Assembly: GCF_018323885.1 (NCBI RefSeq)
Contig: NZ_AP024587.1
Location: 1-64,000 of the forward strand
Length of the DNA: 64,000 nt
Direction: 5' to 3'
Source of the DNA: Citrobacter amalonaticus
GTDB lineage: Bacteria; Pseudomonadota; Gammaproteobacteria; Enterobacterales; Enterobacteriaceae
Shown here: positions 8,646-17,288 of the stretch, one piece after another
How positions within the stretch are numbered: the stretch's first letter is position 1
Layout of the letters: the number at the start of each line of letters is the position of its first letter
The notes under the pieces: model-generated
Databases searched by the model: none
The model's input: the letters and a program-made list of their open reading frames with translations, nothing else
What the model was told of the DNA's origin: nothing
Position numbers and translations under genes: made by a program

Positions 8646-9416
8646 TCAGGCGAAAATATACTGTATCAGACCTATAACCCCCAGGTGGCCAGCGTAAGCA
8701 TAATAAAAGAAATTACGGGGCATGAAACGCTGACGACCTTCGGGGCAGAGATCCAGGCATAAAGATACAACAATCAGGGGGAACACCAGAGTAGGCAAGG
8801 TGGCCAGTAATAATGTCTCGGCGGGTATGCTGAGAAGATATTTGACGCCATTTAGGCAGAGAAGTGATAGCACGGCAACGAAGGCGGCTGTACGCCTCAT
8901 TTCGAGGGTGGGGCCTCCCATAACTATTGGAAGGCTGACGGCCAGCGTTATTCCCGCCAGACCATAGCTTGCCGGCTGAAGCGGAAAAATCATGAGCGCC
9001 AGGAGAAATCCTCCGGCAAGACTTCCCTTTTTGCCGTACCGGTGTTGCAGGGCGAGCAGCTGCGTGACGCCGGCGAACACAAATAGAATGTTCATTGCCC
9101 ACCACGGCTGGTGATGCTGGAATGCCAGACTGAATACCGGCTGCGTGATCACCGCCCAGACCCACAAACGGTTTGCTCTCATCTGCAGACGTTCTGGTGA
9201 ACGCCGTACGTTCATCGCCCATATAAGTGTGAACAGGGGGAAGGCCATCCGGCCAAGCGCATACATCAGCGGCTGGGCTGGCGTCAGAAACACCGTATTG
9301 ATGTGATCGATGAGCATGGCCAGAAGCGCCACGAGCTTGATCATATCCAGAGCAGCCGGGCTGGGTTTGCCAGTTGTCTGCAGGTTGTGAAGTGCATCGG
9401 GTACGGAAAGATTCAT
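8646..9416 (-). CDS. traX: TraX-family membrane protein
   Basis: This 256-aa polytopic protein resembles TraX of F-like plasmids, the acetyltransferase that acetylates the N-terminus of pilin. Shared landmarks are the N-terminal ALDMIKLVALLAMLIDHIN, then LGRMAFPLFTLIWAMN and a C-terminal FFYYAYAGHLGVIGL. I prefer ATG 9416 because a GGGGG Shine-Dalgarno lies nine bases upstream; the ATG at 9425 is too close to it. No pilin or other tra genes are in the window, so its substrate here is unknown. Its TGA stop lies within the right copy of the GATCA target duplication, so the microcin transposon landed exactly at the end of this gene. Confidence 0.75.
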   Translation of the reverse strand: MNLSVPDALHNLQTTGKPSPAALDMIKLVALLAMLIDHINTVFLTPAQPLMYALGRMAFPLFTLIWAMNVRRSPERLQMRANRLWVWAVITQPVFSLAFQHHQPWWAMNILFVFAGVTQLLALQHRYGKKGSLAGGFLLALMIFPLQPASYGLAGITLAVSLPIVMGGPTLEMRRTAAFVAVLSLLCLNGVKYLLSIPAETLLLATLPTLVFPLIVVSLCLDLCPEGRQRFMPRNFFYYAYAGHLGVIGLIQYIFA

Positions 9417-9842
9417 GCTGTACATCCCCCTGACGACACGCGGTCAGCAGCCATCTCTGAACAAAGTGCCAGAATGCTCTGCCGGTTTGCGATGTCACCC
9501 TGACTTTCAATTTTTCCAGAATTTTTCGCACCGCAAATTCTGATTTATCTCGCAGCACGCGCATTGCGCCTGCTACATCTTTTTTCTGTATACAGATACT
9601 TAAAATATGAAAATCGTTCATGGCTCTCCCTTCCTTATAATATTAATATCGGCAAAGGCCACAATATATTTAGATTAGGAAAGCATTTTTCCTATAAAAA
9701 TTTATGTCATATCAGGAACGACCCAACAACTCTTTTTAGAATGATTAGCTCGCTCTATGATTTCTACCGGAGAATACCCTCCCAGAACGACAAATCGCCA
9801 TCCTCTAAAACATGAATTTGTCTGCTAATAACAATTCGCATA
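9417..9842. other. intergenic region upstream of traX
   Basis: No firm gene is present. A minus-strand frame opens at 9621 and its first 66 or so codons (MNDFHILSICIQKK...) look protein-like, but the frame then runs on through traX in another reading frame as far as 8713. It could be the start of a short gene that has lost its stop. From 9622 to 9842 the sequence is AT-rich without ORFs and may hold promoters. Confidence 0.3.
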
Positions 9843-10457
9843 TTATTCATCTGTCTCTTTGCTATCTGGCGTGCTGGTCTGGAGCCTGGCAAAATCTTCG
9901 CGAATCGACTTAGCTGCTGGTTTCCATACCTTTTTAGCCCACTCTATATTCATTCTTCCTTCACTGACAATCTTTAGTGCGATGGCATAGGGTGTACGAC
10001 CCTGCTGCTTTGATAGCCACAAAATGTGGTCGTCAATACTTTCATCCGGGATGTCATCAATAATGGAATGAATGAGGTCAAGGTCCTCTTGAACCCACGC
10101 TTTTCCCGTTCGCGGAAATACCAGATTGGGTTCGCGAATTTTTTTTGGATTTTCCTCTCTTGCCTCTGTAGAAGCATCTTTTCCGGCTGCGATAAGTCTT
10201 TGCCTCTCACTTAACCCCCCCAGGGTAGCAACCGTCCTGACCATATTTTCACGCTGTTCGCGGGTAATGCTCACCTCATCACAAATAATGACATTAAGCG
10301 CATCGATAAGTGATTCCAATTTATTCTCAGTTAATTTCATAATCGTTATTAACCCACTGTGCAATAAAATTTTTTCTTGATTAATTATTTCATTTATTTT
10401 TGACGGGAGATAGTTGAAAGCATCTTTCCAGGGAAAATCTTTGCATTCGTCATTCAC
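9843..10457 (-). CDS. hypothetical protein coupled to the nuclease gene
   Basis: I do not recognise this 204-aa soluble, charged protein. The start is GTG 10457, overlapping the end of the upstream nuclease gene by eight bases, which indicates translational coupling. It has no signal peptide or membrane segment. The central part (about residues 75-120) is rich in Arg, Lys and Glu, and the C-terminal half is predicted to be helical. The overlap suggests that it acts together with the exported nuclease or is simply coexpressed with it. Confidence 0.6.
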   Translation of the reverse strand: MNDECKDFPWKDAFNYLPSKINEIINQEKILLHSGLITIMKLTENKLESLIDALNVIICDEVSITREQRENMVRTVATLGGLSERQRLIAAGKDASTEAREENPKKIREPNLVFPRTGKAWVQEDLDLIHSIIDDIPDESIDDHILWLSKQQGRTPYAIALKIVSEGRMNIEWAKKVWKPAAKSIREDFARLQTSTPDSKETDE

Positions 10458-10944
10458 TATTTGACAGAGCCGTCTCCTGATGCAACTTGCGCCAGCGCCA
10501 GGGTTCTGTCTGACCTGCGACGGACCATAGACCGGCTGCCTGACGACGGGCTTCGTTTTCCAAGATTACGTAGTCGGGCCGGATGGCTTTTCCGTGAAAC
10601 CGGTAAGCCCATGCCAGTCCGTTGCGGATCTGTGCGGCATTCACATCCGTTTTGCCCAGCCACACTGTACCCAGCAGCCGGCCATAGTGATCTGTATCAG
10701 TGCCCGTGACAGTGACGGTACGCTGCACCACCATCGATGTGAGCGCCTGCCTGGAACGCTGACCAAAGGGCTGTTTTTTTTCCGGCGCATCGATGCCGGC
10801 CAGACGAACGCGCTTGAGCTGGTTGTCCGTTTCAAGAATCTCAACAGTATCCCCGTCCAGAACACGAACAATCCGACCGTTGATATCAGCAGTGGTCGAA
10901 AACGTCACAACAAACAGAACCATGAAACAGAGCTGACGGAACAT
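10450..10944 (-). CDS. secreted SNase-like (thermonuclease family) nuclease
   Basis: This 164-aa protein has an N-terminal signal peptide (MFRQLCFMVLFVVTFSTTA) followed by a staphylococcal nuclease-like OB fold. Family motifs are VRVLDGDTVEI, RVRLAGIDAPE with the catalytic Arg and acidic residues, DHYGRLLGTVWL, and NAAQIRNGLAWAYR. It is expected to act on nucleic acids in the periplasm or outside the cell. The ATG has GGAGG seven bases upstream. Similar small nuclease genes occur near finO/traX in F-like plasmids, which fits the neighbouring traX. Confidence 0.85.
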   Translation of the reverse strand: MFRQLCFMVLFVVTFSTTADINGRIVRVLDGDTVEILETDNQLKRVRLAGIDAPEKKQPFGQRSRQALTSMVVQRTVTVTGTDTDHYGRLLGTVWLGKTDVNAAQIRNGLAWAYRFHGKAIRPDYVILENEARRQAAGLWSVAGQTEPWRWRKLHQETALSNSE

Positions 10945-11221
10945 GCATATACCTCCTTCTCAGTTTTTGGTGTTAGGTGACGCCTGTCCGCCGGGAAATT
11001 CTGCACTGTTCAGTACAGGAGTGCCAGTGGCTATAGCTTTTAAATTATAGCCTTAGCGAGTACGTGGAAAGCCGTGCCACTATACGCCTCCAAAAAGTAA
11101 GGTATTCTGAATAAAGTCTCACAAGACCTGCTTCCGGGATATCGACCGTTACGGTAACGTCTGGCAAGGTTGATCCCGAAGGGATGCACTTGAATCTAAC
11201 ATTGGTTAGGGAGCATTGATT

Positions 11222-12385
11222 ATGCGCATCAGAAAATTGATGGAGAAAATGGGAGTTGATGATGACCGCATGGGTTCGAAAAATCTTCGAGACCTGATAC
11301 GTTTTCATCTGAATATGGGAAAAACTGAGGAAGAAACCGTGATCCTGGTTGCGGATAAAGCCGAAGAAGTCCGCTCTATGCAAGGCAATTCCAGAGAACA
11401 ATATATAGATCAGGCAATGGTTTATATGTGGCAGCGTTATCGTGGCCGCTGGCCGACTGTTGCAGCATATACAGTGCACAGCCAATCCGGCATAACTACG
11501 AATTACTATACCCCACCTGATGGCATTAAAGCCCCCGGCATGACTAGGAATTACTATTCCGAACCAGATGGTATTAAAGCCCCGCCCTACTGGGGGTTCT
11601 TTGTCGTTGAAGGCAAATTCCTCTTATCCCATCTTTATATGGGCGGAGTAGAGAAAGTCGCCTTCAGCCGTGAGGAACTGCTGGCCAGGTTTGCTCCGAA
11701 TCCCGCTGAAAATACTGCAGGACAGATAGCTGGCTATGTCCATAAAAATCCTGACCCGAAGCACCAGATCGATCCAGTACTGGTTCGCCAGTTGTATTCC
11801 GGTGCAGATTTCCAGCCCTTTAAAAGTGTCTGGGATGCATTCAAATCTCTGGGGATCGGTGTCGATGCCGAAGCACGAAAATTCCGCCTCGTTCTGAAGC
11901 AAGAAGACCGCGCTTTCTGGCCGCAGGCGAACCCGGAGTGGGAATTTCTACTCAAATATCCGCGTAACACTGAGCGTGAACTGGTTCAGGAACGCGCACA
12001 CGAAGACGGTGCAGTAAGCCAGACTCGTGCTCGTAAAAATCAAGACGTGTTCAGGCTAGATGTGGCTTATAACTGTTACGGGATCTGTGTATTGACTGGG
12101 GCGAGCGATCTCCGTTGCGAAGCCGCGCACCTGGTTTCTCATGCGCGCAAAGGCGGAGCCAGCTACCTCAATGGTATTTTCCTGCGTCGTGACCTTCATA
12201 AATTGTTCGATGACAATCTGTGCGCTATCGACCCAGTCACGATGGAAATGGTCTTTTGTGATGCTGTGCTTGCAAGCGATCCTGATCTTCACCCCCTCCA
12301 CCGGCGTAAAATTGTGACACGTAATCCCCTGAAGGCTGAAAACCTCCATAATCGTTGGGAAATCTTTAGGGCTGGAAGTGCTTAA
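11222..12385 (+). CDS. HNH endonuclease-domain protein with an internal repeat
   Basis: This 387-aa protein carries a C-terminal HNH nuclease domain at about residues 290-340, with RCEAAHLVSHARKGG, NGIFLRRDLHKLFDD and NLCAIDP, the pattern of the HNH_2 group. The N-terminal 250 residues are of unknown function. Two imperfect copies of NYYxxPDGIKAP lie in tandem near residues 95-122. I chose ATG 11222 with AGGGAG eight bases upstream rather than TTG 11216. It stands alone, with no methylase beside it, so it is not an ordinary restriction system. It may be a defence nuclease or a homing-type enzyme. Confidence 0.8.
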   Translation: MRIRKLMEKMGVDDDRMGSKNLRDLIRFHLNMGKTEEETVILVADKAEEVRSMQGNSREQYIDQAMVYMWQRYRGRWPTVAAYTVHSQSGITTNYYTPPDGIKAPGMTRNYYSEPDGIKAPPYWGFFVVEGKFLLSHLYMGGVEKVAFSREELLARFAPNPAENTAGQIAGYVHKNPDPKHQIDPVLVRQLYSGADFQPFKSVWDAFKSLGIGVDAEARKFRLVLKQEDRAFWPQANPEWEFLLKYPRNTERELVQERAHEDGAVSQTRARKNQDVFRLDVAYNCYGICVLTGASDLRCEAAHLVSHARKGGASYLNGIFLRRDLHKLFDDNLCAIDPVTMEMVFCDAVLASDPDLHPLHRRKIVTRNPLKAENLHNRWEIFRAGSA

Positions 12386-12413
12386 TCACTCTTTTCTTTT
12401 CGTTTTCTTTATA

Positions 12414-12622
12414 GGGGTCTGAAGTCCAATGGGACGAAAACGTACGTTAGTTAAGTAACTGTCTGATATATCAAAACATAATGGACATTGAAAAACGCCC
12501 TCGAAACGATGTCTTTTTAATCGAAAATTGGCATTTAACGGACAAGCTTGTCTACGAATCTATTTTTCAGACGATAATTTTCCTCTTACCGTACGTTTTC
12601 GTAAGGTTGGCCCTCAAACCCC
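12414..12622. mobile_element. 209-bp miniature element with Tn3-like ends
   Basis: The left end begins GGGGTCTGAAGTCC and runs through GACGAAAACGTACGTTAG; the right end, read on the minus strand, begins GGGGTTTGAGGGCC and runs through TACGAAAACGTACGGTAA. About three quarters of the first 37 positions match, including an ACGAAAACGTACG core. There is no ORF inside. This is the form of a Tn3-derived miniature inverted-repeat element. The adjacent pentamers (TTATA and TAACT) do not match, so no target duplication survives. Confidence 0.6.
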
Positions 12623-12699
12623 TAACTCTACTAGCTCGGCTTGAGTGTCTGCCGGGCATAATTCCATCCTCCTGCGGGCAGTAGCAAACATTGCTGGCG

Positions 12700-13653
12700 T
12701 CACTGTGGCGCTAAGGTGTTCGCCGGTAACCCCAGATTTTCGTTTCCTTCTACTTTACCTATCTGCTCGGTGATCCATTTACCGGCTTTATCGGCAGCGG
12801 TGAAATCCACCTCATTATTTTCCGCCAGTTCCTGCAACAGCAACTCAAGTCGGTCAATACGGTAGTGAAGCTCACGCAATACTTCAAGCATTTCAATCTG
12901 TTGTTTATCGATAAGGCGATAGTCGAATGTCATACGATAGCTTTGCAAGTTATAGTTCTGGCATTCACCGGTCTCTTTACACGCGGTACGGATGCAGTTT
13001 GCAAGATACTCCTCTGCGCTGCTGGCTTCGGTGTCTCCTCCCAGGCGCTGCAGGGCAGGAAAATACTCGGGATCAAACATTGCTGTACGAACCATCTGTT
13101 CGCCAAGGAATCTGGCTCCTAAACTTTTTTTGACCCAGTCTTTCATCCAACGGCAGTGAGCCACCAAGGTAGTGTCAGCAGCGACAGACTCCGGCTCAAA
13201 CGCTGCCCGGGCAATAATATGAAACAGGAGTGCCAGGCAGTACATTTGTCCTTTTCGACTTACCGTCGCCACTTCCTGATATTTCAGTTCATAGGGATTA
13301 ATGTTCGGCATGACATCCTGGCTAAAAACCAGGAACTCCTGCGACTGCTCCATCACTTTTTCAAAACGCCGGCTGCGGTTATTCGGATTGCTAAGCGATC
13401 CGGCCTGGTGCCAGAGGTCTGACAGATGACGGTATTTGCGAGAATACTCATCTTCCTGCTGTTGATAAAAATGTTTCCGGAGCTGCCCATCAATATGTCG
13501 GGCGAGACCGGAAAAATCAGGCAGGATGATCTGGGCAGGCTTACTCGGATGATGAATAAGGGAAATTAAATCTGAAATCGCCATGTCCCGGCTCTGTGGC
13601 CCGTAACGCCCCTTATCCACGCGGGTACCGATGAAAATACTTTCCAGTGTCAT
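12700..13653 (-). CDS. hypothetical plasmid protein, 317 aa
   Basis: I do not recognise this soluble protein. It has no signal peptide. A helical C-terminal part (residues about 235-300) contains heptad-like leucines (LEVLRELHYRIDRLELLLQEL), suggesting a coiled coil. The ATG at 13653 has AAGGAT upstream. It lies in an orphan-gene stretch between two Tn3-like ends and is followed upstream by another minus-strand gene 157 bases away. Function is unknown. Confidence 0.65.
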   Translation of the reverse strand: MTLESIFIGTRVDKGRYGPQSRDMAISDLISLIHHPSKPAQIILPDFSGLARHIDGQLRKHFYQQQEDEYSRKYRHLSDLWHQAGSLSNPNNRSRRFEKVMEQSQEFLVFSQDVMPNINPYELKYQEVATVSRKGQMYCLALLFHIIARAAFEPESVAADTTLVAHCRWMKDWVKKSLGARFLGEQMVRTAMFDPEYFPALQRLGGDTEASSAEEYLANCIRTACKETGECQNYNLQSYRMTFDYRLIDKQQIEMLEVLRELHYRIDRLELLLQELAENNEVDFTAADKAGKWITEQIGKVEGNENLGLPANTLAPQ

Positions 13654-13809
13654 GCTTTATCCTTTTCCTTCTTTATCTCAATGAGAAGAGGGGTTATTGA
13701 ATCAGGATGGAATTGTCTGAGCCGATGGTAAGGATTGTCTCACCTTCCTTAACGAGCCGGACGAAGTAGTCGTCCTGAAAAGCCATCCTTCGGGGTGACT
13801 TTTCTCGTT

Positions 13810-14391
13810 TCAGAGATCGGTGACCGGCAACAGGGATTTCGCGGCTCTGATTTCATTAATCTCCCTGTAATACTGCTCTCGTTCGACAACAAAACACAGC
13901 GAAGTGTAAAACTGCGCGATGGTCAGCCCGTCCCGCCCGGCCACTTCACAGAACAGAGCCATTGTCAGTGAGATTCCCTTCGGCAGAAACGGAACCATGT
14001 TGAAACGAAGCTGTTTCGAACGCACTTCCAGATAGGGAATGTTGTTCATCATTACACGTTTGAGGTCGTCCTCGTTTTTCAGGGCGAGGATACGGCAGTA
14101 TTCCCGGTTGTAGATCGGGGTAAGATTGCTTTCAAAGCTCTGCGACATTATGTCCCGATCAGTCATCCGGGCAACCTCTTTGTCCATCAGTGCCACCAGT
14201 TCACTGGAACGCACAAAATTCCCCAACAGATCACCGAATGTGGACGTCAGTAACTCAAGAACAAGATCGTTTTTGGATTTCCCCATCAGGCTGGCCTGTT
14301 CTGTAATGGCCGCATCGATATCAGCAGGGATTTTTCGCAGCGTCATTACCCTACTGGCTTCATCCATAACCTTATCAAGAAACTTACCCAT
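13810..14391 (-). CDS. hypothetical protein with possible ribbon-helix-helix N-terminus
   Basis: I do not recognise this protein of about 193 aa. Residues about 15-50 (LRKIPADIDAAITEQASLMGKSKNDLVLELL) look like a ribbon-helix-helix segment, so DNA binding is possible. I prefer ATG 14391 (MGKFLDK) because the ATG at 14412 lacks a Shine-Dalgarno. The same intergenic region, shared with the divergent 62-aa gene, holds a GATCCGA-N12-TCGGA palindrome, a candidate regulatory site. Confidence 0.6.
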   Translation of the reverse strand: MGKFLDKVMDEASRVMTLRKIPADIDAAITEQASLMGKSKNDLVLELLTSTFGDLLGNFVRSSELVALMDKEVARMTDRDIMSQSFESNLTPIYNREYCRILALKNEDDLKRVMMNNIPYLEVRSKQLRFNMVPFLPKGISLTMALFCEVAGRDGLTIAQFYTSLCFVVEREQYYREINEIRAAKSLLPVTDL

Positions 14392-14543
14392 AACAGCACC
14401 TATAATCATCAATGTGGATTTATTTGATAGTTTTATCTCACAAAAGACGATTAAGAGTCAATGCTATATTTTCTGCATCAATTTATGAATTTGATGAGTT
14501 AAGTTTATTTATGAAGCAACCTGCGTGTGCCATTCTTTGTTCA

Positions 14544-14569
14544 GATCCGAAAACCTCCAGTGTCGGAAA
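14544..14569. promoter_or_regulatory. palindromic motif GATCCGA-N12-TCGGA, copy 1
   Basis: GATCCGA at 14544-14550 is followed after exactly 12 bases by TCGGAAA. The same arrangement and spacing occur at 51711, 59176 and 61510. This copy lies between the divergent genes at 14391 (minus) and 14678 (plus). Confidence 0.5.
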
Positions 14570-14677
14570 ACGAACGTTCCCTGGAGCAGGGTCAGGGGAT
14601 TTGCACTAAAGGGTATGGTGCGAAAACGGCGTCGTGACGGCAGGATCTGGAGGTCTTTAACTCCGTAGGATAACGCA

Positions 14678-14866
14678 ATGAAGAAAACACGTCAGGACGT
14701 CAGGGCCCGCTGGCTGGCCAGTCGGGTACCGGAGCAGCGTACCGGTGAAGAAGCGCTGAAATTCTCGGATGAATGCTGGGCAGAGGGACTGCGGCTTGCC
14801 GCCAGCCGGGCAAATCACTATCAGCATATTATGGATGTGGTTCGCTGGTCACTGACTGACAGGTAA
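14678..14866 (+). CDS. small hypothetical plasmid protein
   Basis: A 62-aa basic protein starts at ATG 14678 with AGGA eight bases upstream. It has no membrane segment and no domain that I recognise. A weak hairpin (AGCTC/GAGCT) follows at about 14870-14890. The gene is preceded by the recurring GATCCGA palindrome. Confidence 0.5.
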   Translation: MKKTRQDVRARWLASRVPEQRTGEEALKFSDECWAEGLRLAASRANHYQHIMDVVRWSLTDR

Positions 14867-14916
14867 AAAAAGCTCCCGGAAGAGAGCTTTGTGGCAGGGC
14901 GGTCAGCAGCGGAGGG

Positions 14917-15005
14917 TTACAGGTGGCTCTCGATGCTGCTGATCAGTTCTGAAACCACCTTTTTGAGCGGAACCGGGTTTTCATCTTCCGGGATGCCATT
15001 GAGAT
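14917..15005 (-). pseudogene. C-terminal remnant of an unknown gene
   Basis: On the minus strand a frame ends at TAA 14917-14919 after YLNGIPEDENPVPLKKVV and about a dozen more residues. No start is present, and the frame breaks near 15005. It looks like the tail of a longer gene cut off by a rearrangement. The parent gene is not recognised. Confidence 0.35.
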
Positions 15006-15073
15006 ACGTCAAAAATCAAGGGAATGAGTACCACAAACCGTACTCAGATTATCAACTGGCACTGTTTTGAGAT

Positions 15074-15095
15074 ACCCCGCTGCTTGCGGCGGGGT
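15074..15095 (+). terminator. GC-rich hairpin
   Basis: CCCCGC and GCGGGG pair around an 8-nt loop and are followed by TTATTCATTTATTTTT. From here to 15393 I see no gene; the segment leads up to a Tn3-like end. Confidence 0.45.
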
Positions 15096-15393
15096 TATTC
15101 ATTTATTTTTAAACTTTACTCGTCACCCAATAGCTGAAACACGTTATCTGAAGACCAACATCTTAACTGGCTGCAAGCGTTGATGTTAAGGGTTTGACCC
15201 CGTGAGGAATATCTGCAAAACGTACTGGATATCTGTATCCGCTTAGCGAACGAAAACCTCACGAGCGTCTTTCATCAGGGGCCGAATCGATGATGATTCA
15301 TCATGACTGTTTATAGTACAGCAGTCTTATCCCTTTACCGTCAGTGGTAGTCAGACAGAAAAAATTAAACCGGCGTTGACTGTCCGAGGAAGC

Positions 15394-15431
15394 CCTTATA
15401 GTGCGTTTTCGTACGGTTGGACCTCAAACCC
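15394..15431 (-). repeat. solitary Tn3-like terminal repeat
   Basis: Read on the minus strand it begins GGGTTTGAGGTCCAACC and continues TACGAAAACGCAC, close to the right end of the miniature element at 12622. It stops four bases before the stop codon of the next gene, so a Tn3-type end forms the left border of the imported block 15432-21258. Confidence 0.55.
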
Positions 15432-15435
15432 TTGG

Positions 15436-16554
15436 TTAGGTAATTTTGAAAAACTCTCTGTTGAGTGCTTCGGAACTCGCCTGGAGCGTGGTTCTGTGCG
15501 GTGGGAGTGGTTTGGTGCGTTCATCCTGCAGTCGCTGGGCAGCGTGCAGCGGCCAGTGAGGGTCGATCAGTGCTGCACGACCGAGCATGATCGCGTCAGC
15601 ATTCTCTTGAACAAGAATGCTTTCCGCATGCTCTGCTGTGGTAATCAACCCAACCGCACTGACAGGCAACTCACAAACGTCGCGCACAGCCCGCGCAGCT
15701 GCTACCTGATAGCCTGGCCCAACGCTGATTTCTGGGTTAGGTGTGTTTCCACCCGTGGATACGTCAATAAAGTCCACCCCTTCTTCACGCAGCCAACTGG
15801 CGACTTCAGCTACTTCCGAGACGGTAAGACCGTTCTCCTCCCAATCGGTCGCAGATAAGCGAACGAACAAGGGCACATCAGGAATTGCGCGACGGATTGC
15901 CCTCACAACCTGGAGGAGTACGCATGCGCGATTCACGAGACGTCCGCCATAGTCATCGGTTCGTGCATTACTCAGCGGCGAGAGAAACTGATGCAGGAGA
16001 TATCCATGAGCAGCATGGACTTCGACCACATCGAAACCAGCAGCAACCGCGCGTTGTGCCGCCAAAGCAAAAGCGGTTGGAATTTGGCTGATTTCGTCGG
16101 ATGTCAGTTCAGACGGAACAGCATAGTCTCCAAAGGCGATCGGTGAAGGTGCGACAGTGCTCCATCCACCTTCATCTAGAGGCACTGACCCGCGTGCTCC
16201 ACTAAACGGGTTCAAAGCACCAGCTTTTCTCCCGGCATGACCCAATTGCACGCCGATGCGTGAACCACGGGCGTGTACTGCTTGAGTGATTCGAGCCCAC
16301 GCATCGCGCTGCTCATCATTCCACAGACCCGTGTCGTGCGGCGTTGTGCGCCCTTCGGGGCAAACAGCCGTGGCTTCAGTAAGGATCAGACCAAATCCAC
16401 CATTTGCAAACGCGGAAAGATGAACGTGATGCCAGTCGTTGGGCATGCCATCATCAGCCATGTACTGGCACATGGGCGCCACCCAGGCCCTATTTGGGAT
16501 CGTGACACCCTTAATTGTCAGGGGCGAAAAAAGTCGGGTTTTTGCAGAAACCAT
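15436..16554 (-). CDS. old yellow enzyme-family NADH:flavin oxidoreductase
   Basis: This 372-aa FMN-dependent TIM-barrel enzyme resembles the YqjM class of old yellow enzymes, which reduce activated alkenes and other electrophiles with NAD(P)H. Visible landmarks are the N-terminal LFSPLTIKGVTIPNRAWVAPM, the HxxH-type pair in VEVHAAHGYLLHQFLSP, SNARTDDYGG and a C-terminal phosphate-binding ADAIMLGRAALIDP. I take ATG 16554; the TTG before it is less likely. It is the last gene of a minus-strand block with DUF1349, MFS and DeoR genes. A Tn3-like end abuts its 3' side. Confidence 0.87.
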   Translation of the reverse strand: MVSAKTRLFSPLTIKGVTIPNRAWVAPMCQYMADDGMPNDWHHVHLSAFANGGFGLILTEATAVCPEGRTTPHDTGLWNDEQRDAWARITQAVHARGSRIGVQLGHAGRKAGALNPFSGARGSVPLDEGGWSTVAPSPIAFGDYAVPSELTSDEISQIPTAFALAAQRAVAAGFDVVEVHAAHGYLLHQFLSPLSNARTDDYGGRLVNRACVLLQVVRAIRRAIPDVPLFVRLSATDWEENGLTVSEVAEVASWLREEGVDFIDVSTGGNTPNPEISVGPGYQVAAARAVRDVCELPVSAVGLITTAEHAESILVQENADAIMLGRAALIDPHWPLHAAQRLQDERTKPLPPHRTTLQASSEALNREFFKIT

Positions 16555-16667
16555 CAAACTACCTAAATGCTTTGATCAAAAGAGAATATGAATGCAGTGG
16601 TGTTCCATAACATGCATCCAGTTGAATGCATGAATAGCTGGATGCATCTTGGGTCATTCAGACGCCA

Positions 16668-17288
16668 TCACTTGCCATCGCGGAAATCGGCAATGCTCAC
16701 GTTGGTCAATGCGTAATCACTGAACACAACCCGGCAGCCGTCTGCATTGGGAGACTGCGCTTCAAAGCCAACCTCTGGCTCTTGCTCAGTGTTATCGAAA
16801 GCGAATGCCCGCACGAAGATCCACTTCGCGCCATCAAGCGAGGCATGCAGTGCATACACGTTATCCTTGCGAGAGATGCGCAGATTGACCTGCTTTCCAT
16901 CCACCACGAAGGCATTTGCATCGTCAGAGGTAGCACCTTTGTTGATGACGGAAACCACCATGGGTTCGCCGTCCGGCGAATATTCGAAGCACAGCTTTGC
17001 CCAGGTGCGCTCATCCACTCGCAGGAACAGGACGCCTGCATCAAACGTGGCACCGAACTCTACGTTTACCGTCGCGCGGAACTGAAAATCACCTGATGGA
17101 ACGCGAGTCATCAACGTCGCAGCGTTGTGTCGGCTGGCAGTCGTGACCACAGAACCAGCGCGGCCGGGGTCGATAAAAATGTCGCTATGTCCAGGTGCGA
17201 GCACGCTTACGCGGCCGCTGACATCATCAACCTTCCAGTCAGAACCTTGCGAGGCAATAAAGTCGTTAGATATGTTGTGCAGTTTCAT
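16668..17288 (-). CDS. DUF1349-domain protein, copy 1
   Basis: This protein of about 206 aa is of the DUF1349 family, predicted to form a concanavalin-like beta sandwich. No signal peptide is present, so it is probably cytosolic. It aligns along its whole length with the protein at 55720-56349 (shared blocks WAKLCxExSPDGEPMVVSV, NKGATSDDANAFVV, GFEAQSPN). ATG 17288 has GGAGAG five bases upstream. Both copies lie downstream of a DeoR regulator and an MFS transporter, so a role tied to the transported compound is likely, although the chemistry is unknown. Confidence 0.82.
   Translation of the reverse strand: MKLHNISNDFIASQGSDWKVDDVSGRVSVLAPGHSDIFIDPGRAGSVVTTASRHNAATLMTRVPSGDFQFRATVNVEFGATFDAGVLFLRVDERTWAKLCFEYSPDGEPMVVSVINKGATSDDANAFVVDGKQVNLRISRKDNVYALHASLDGAKWIFVRAFAFDNTEQEPEVGFEAQSPNADGCRVVFSDYALTNVSIADFRDGK

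Noticed and set aside
8713..9621. 302-codon minus-strand open frame overlapping traX
   Set aside because: Nearly all of it lies in another frame of traX; only the first 66 codons look protein-like, so it is noted as a possible short gene and not called as a CDS.
12414..15431. One large Tn3-type transposon spanning both outer ends
   Set aside because: The ends could pair, but the flanking five bases do not match and no transposase is inside, so I list the ends as separate remnants.
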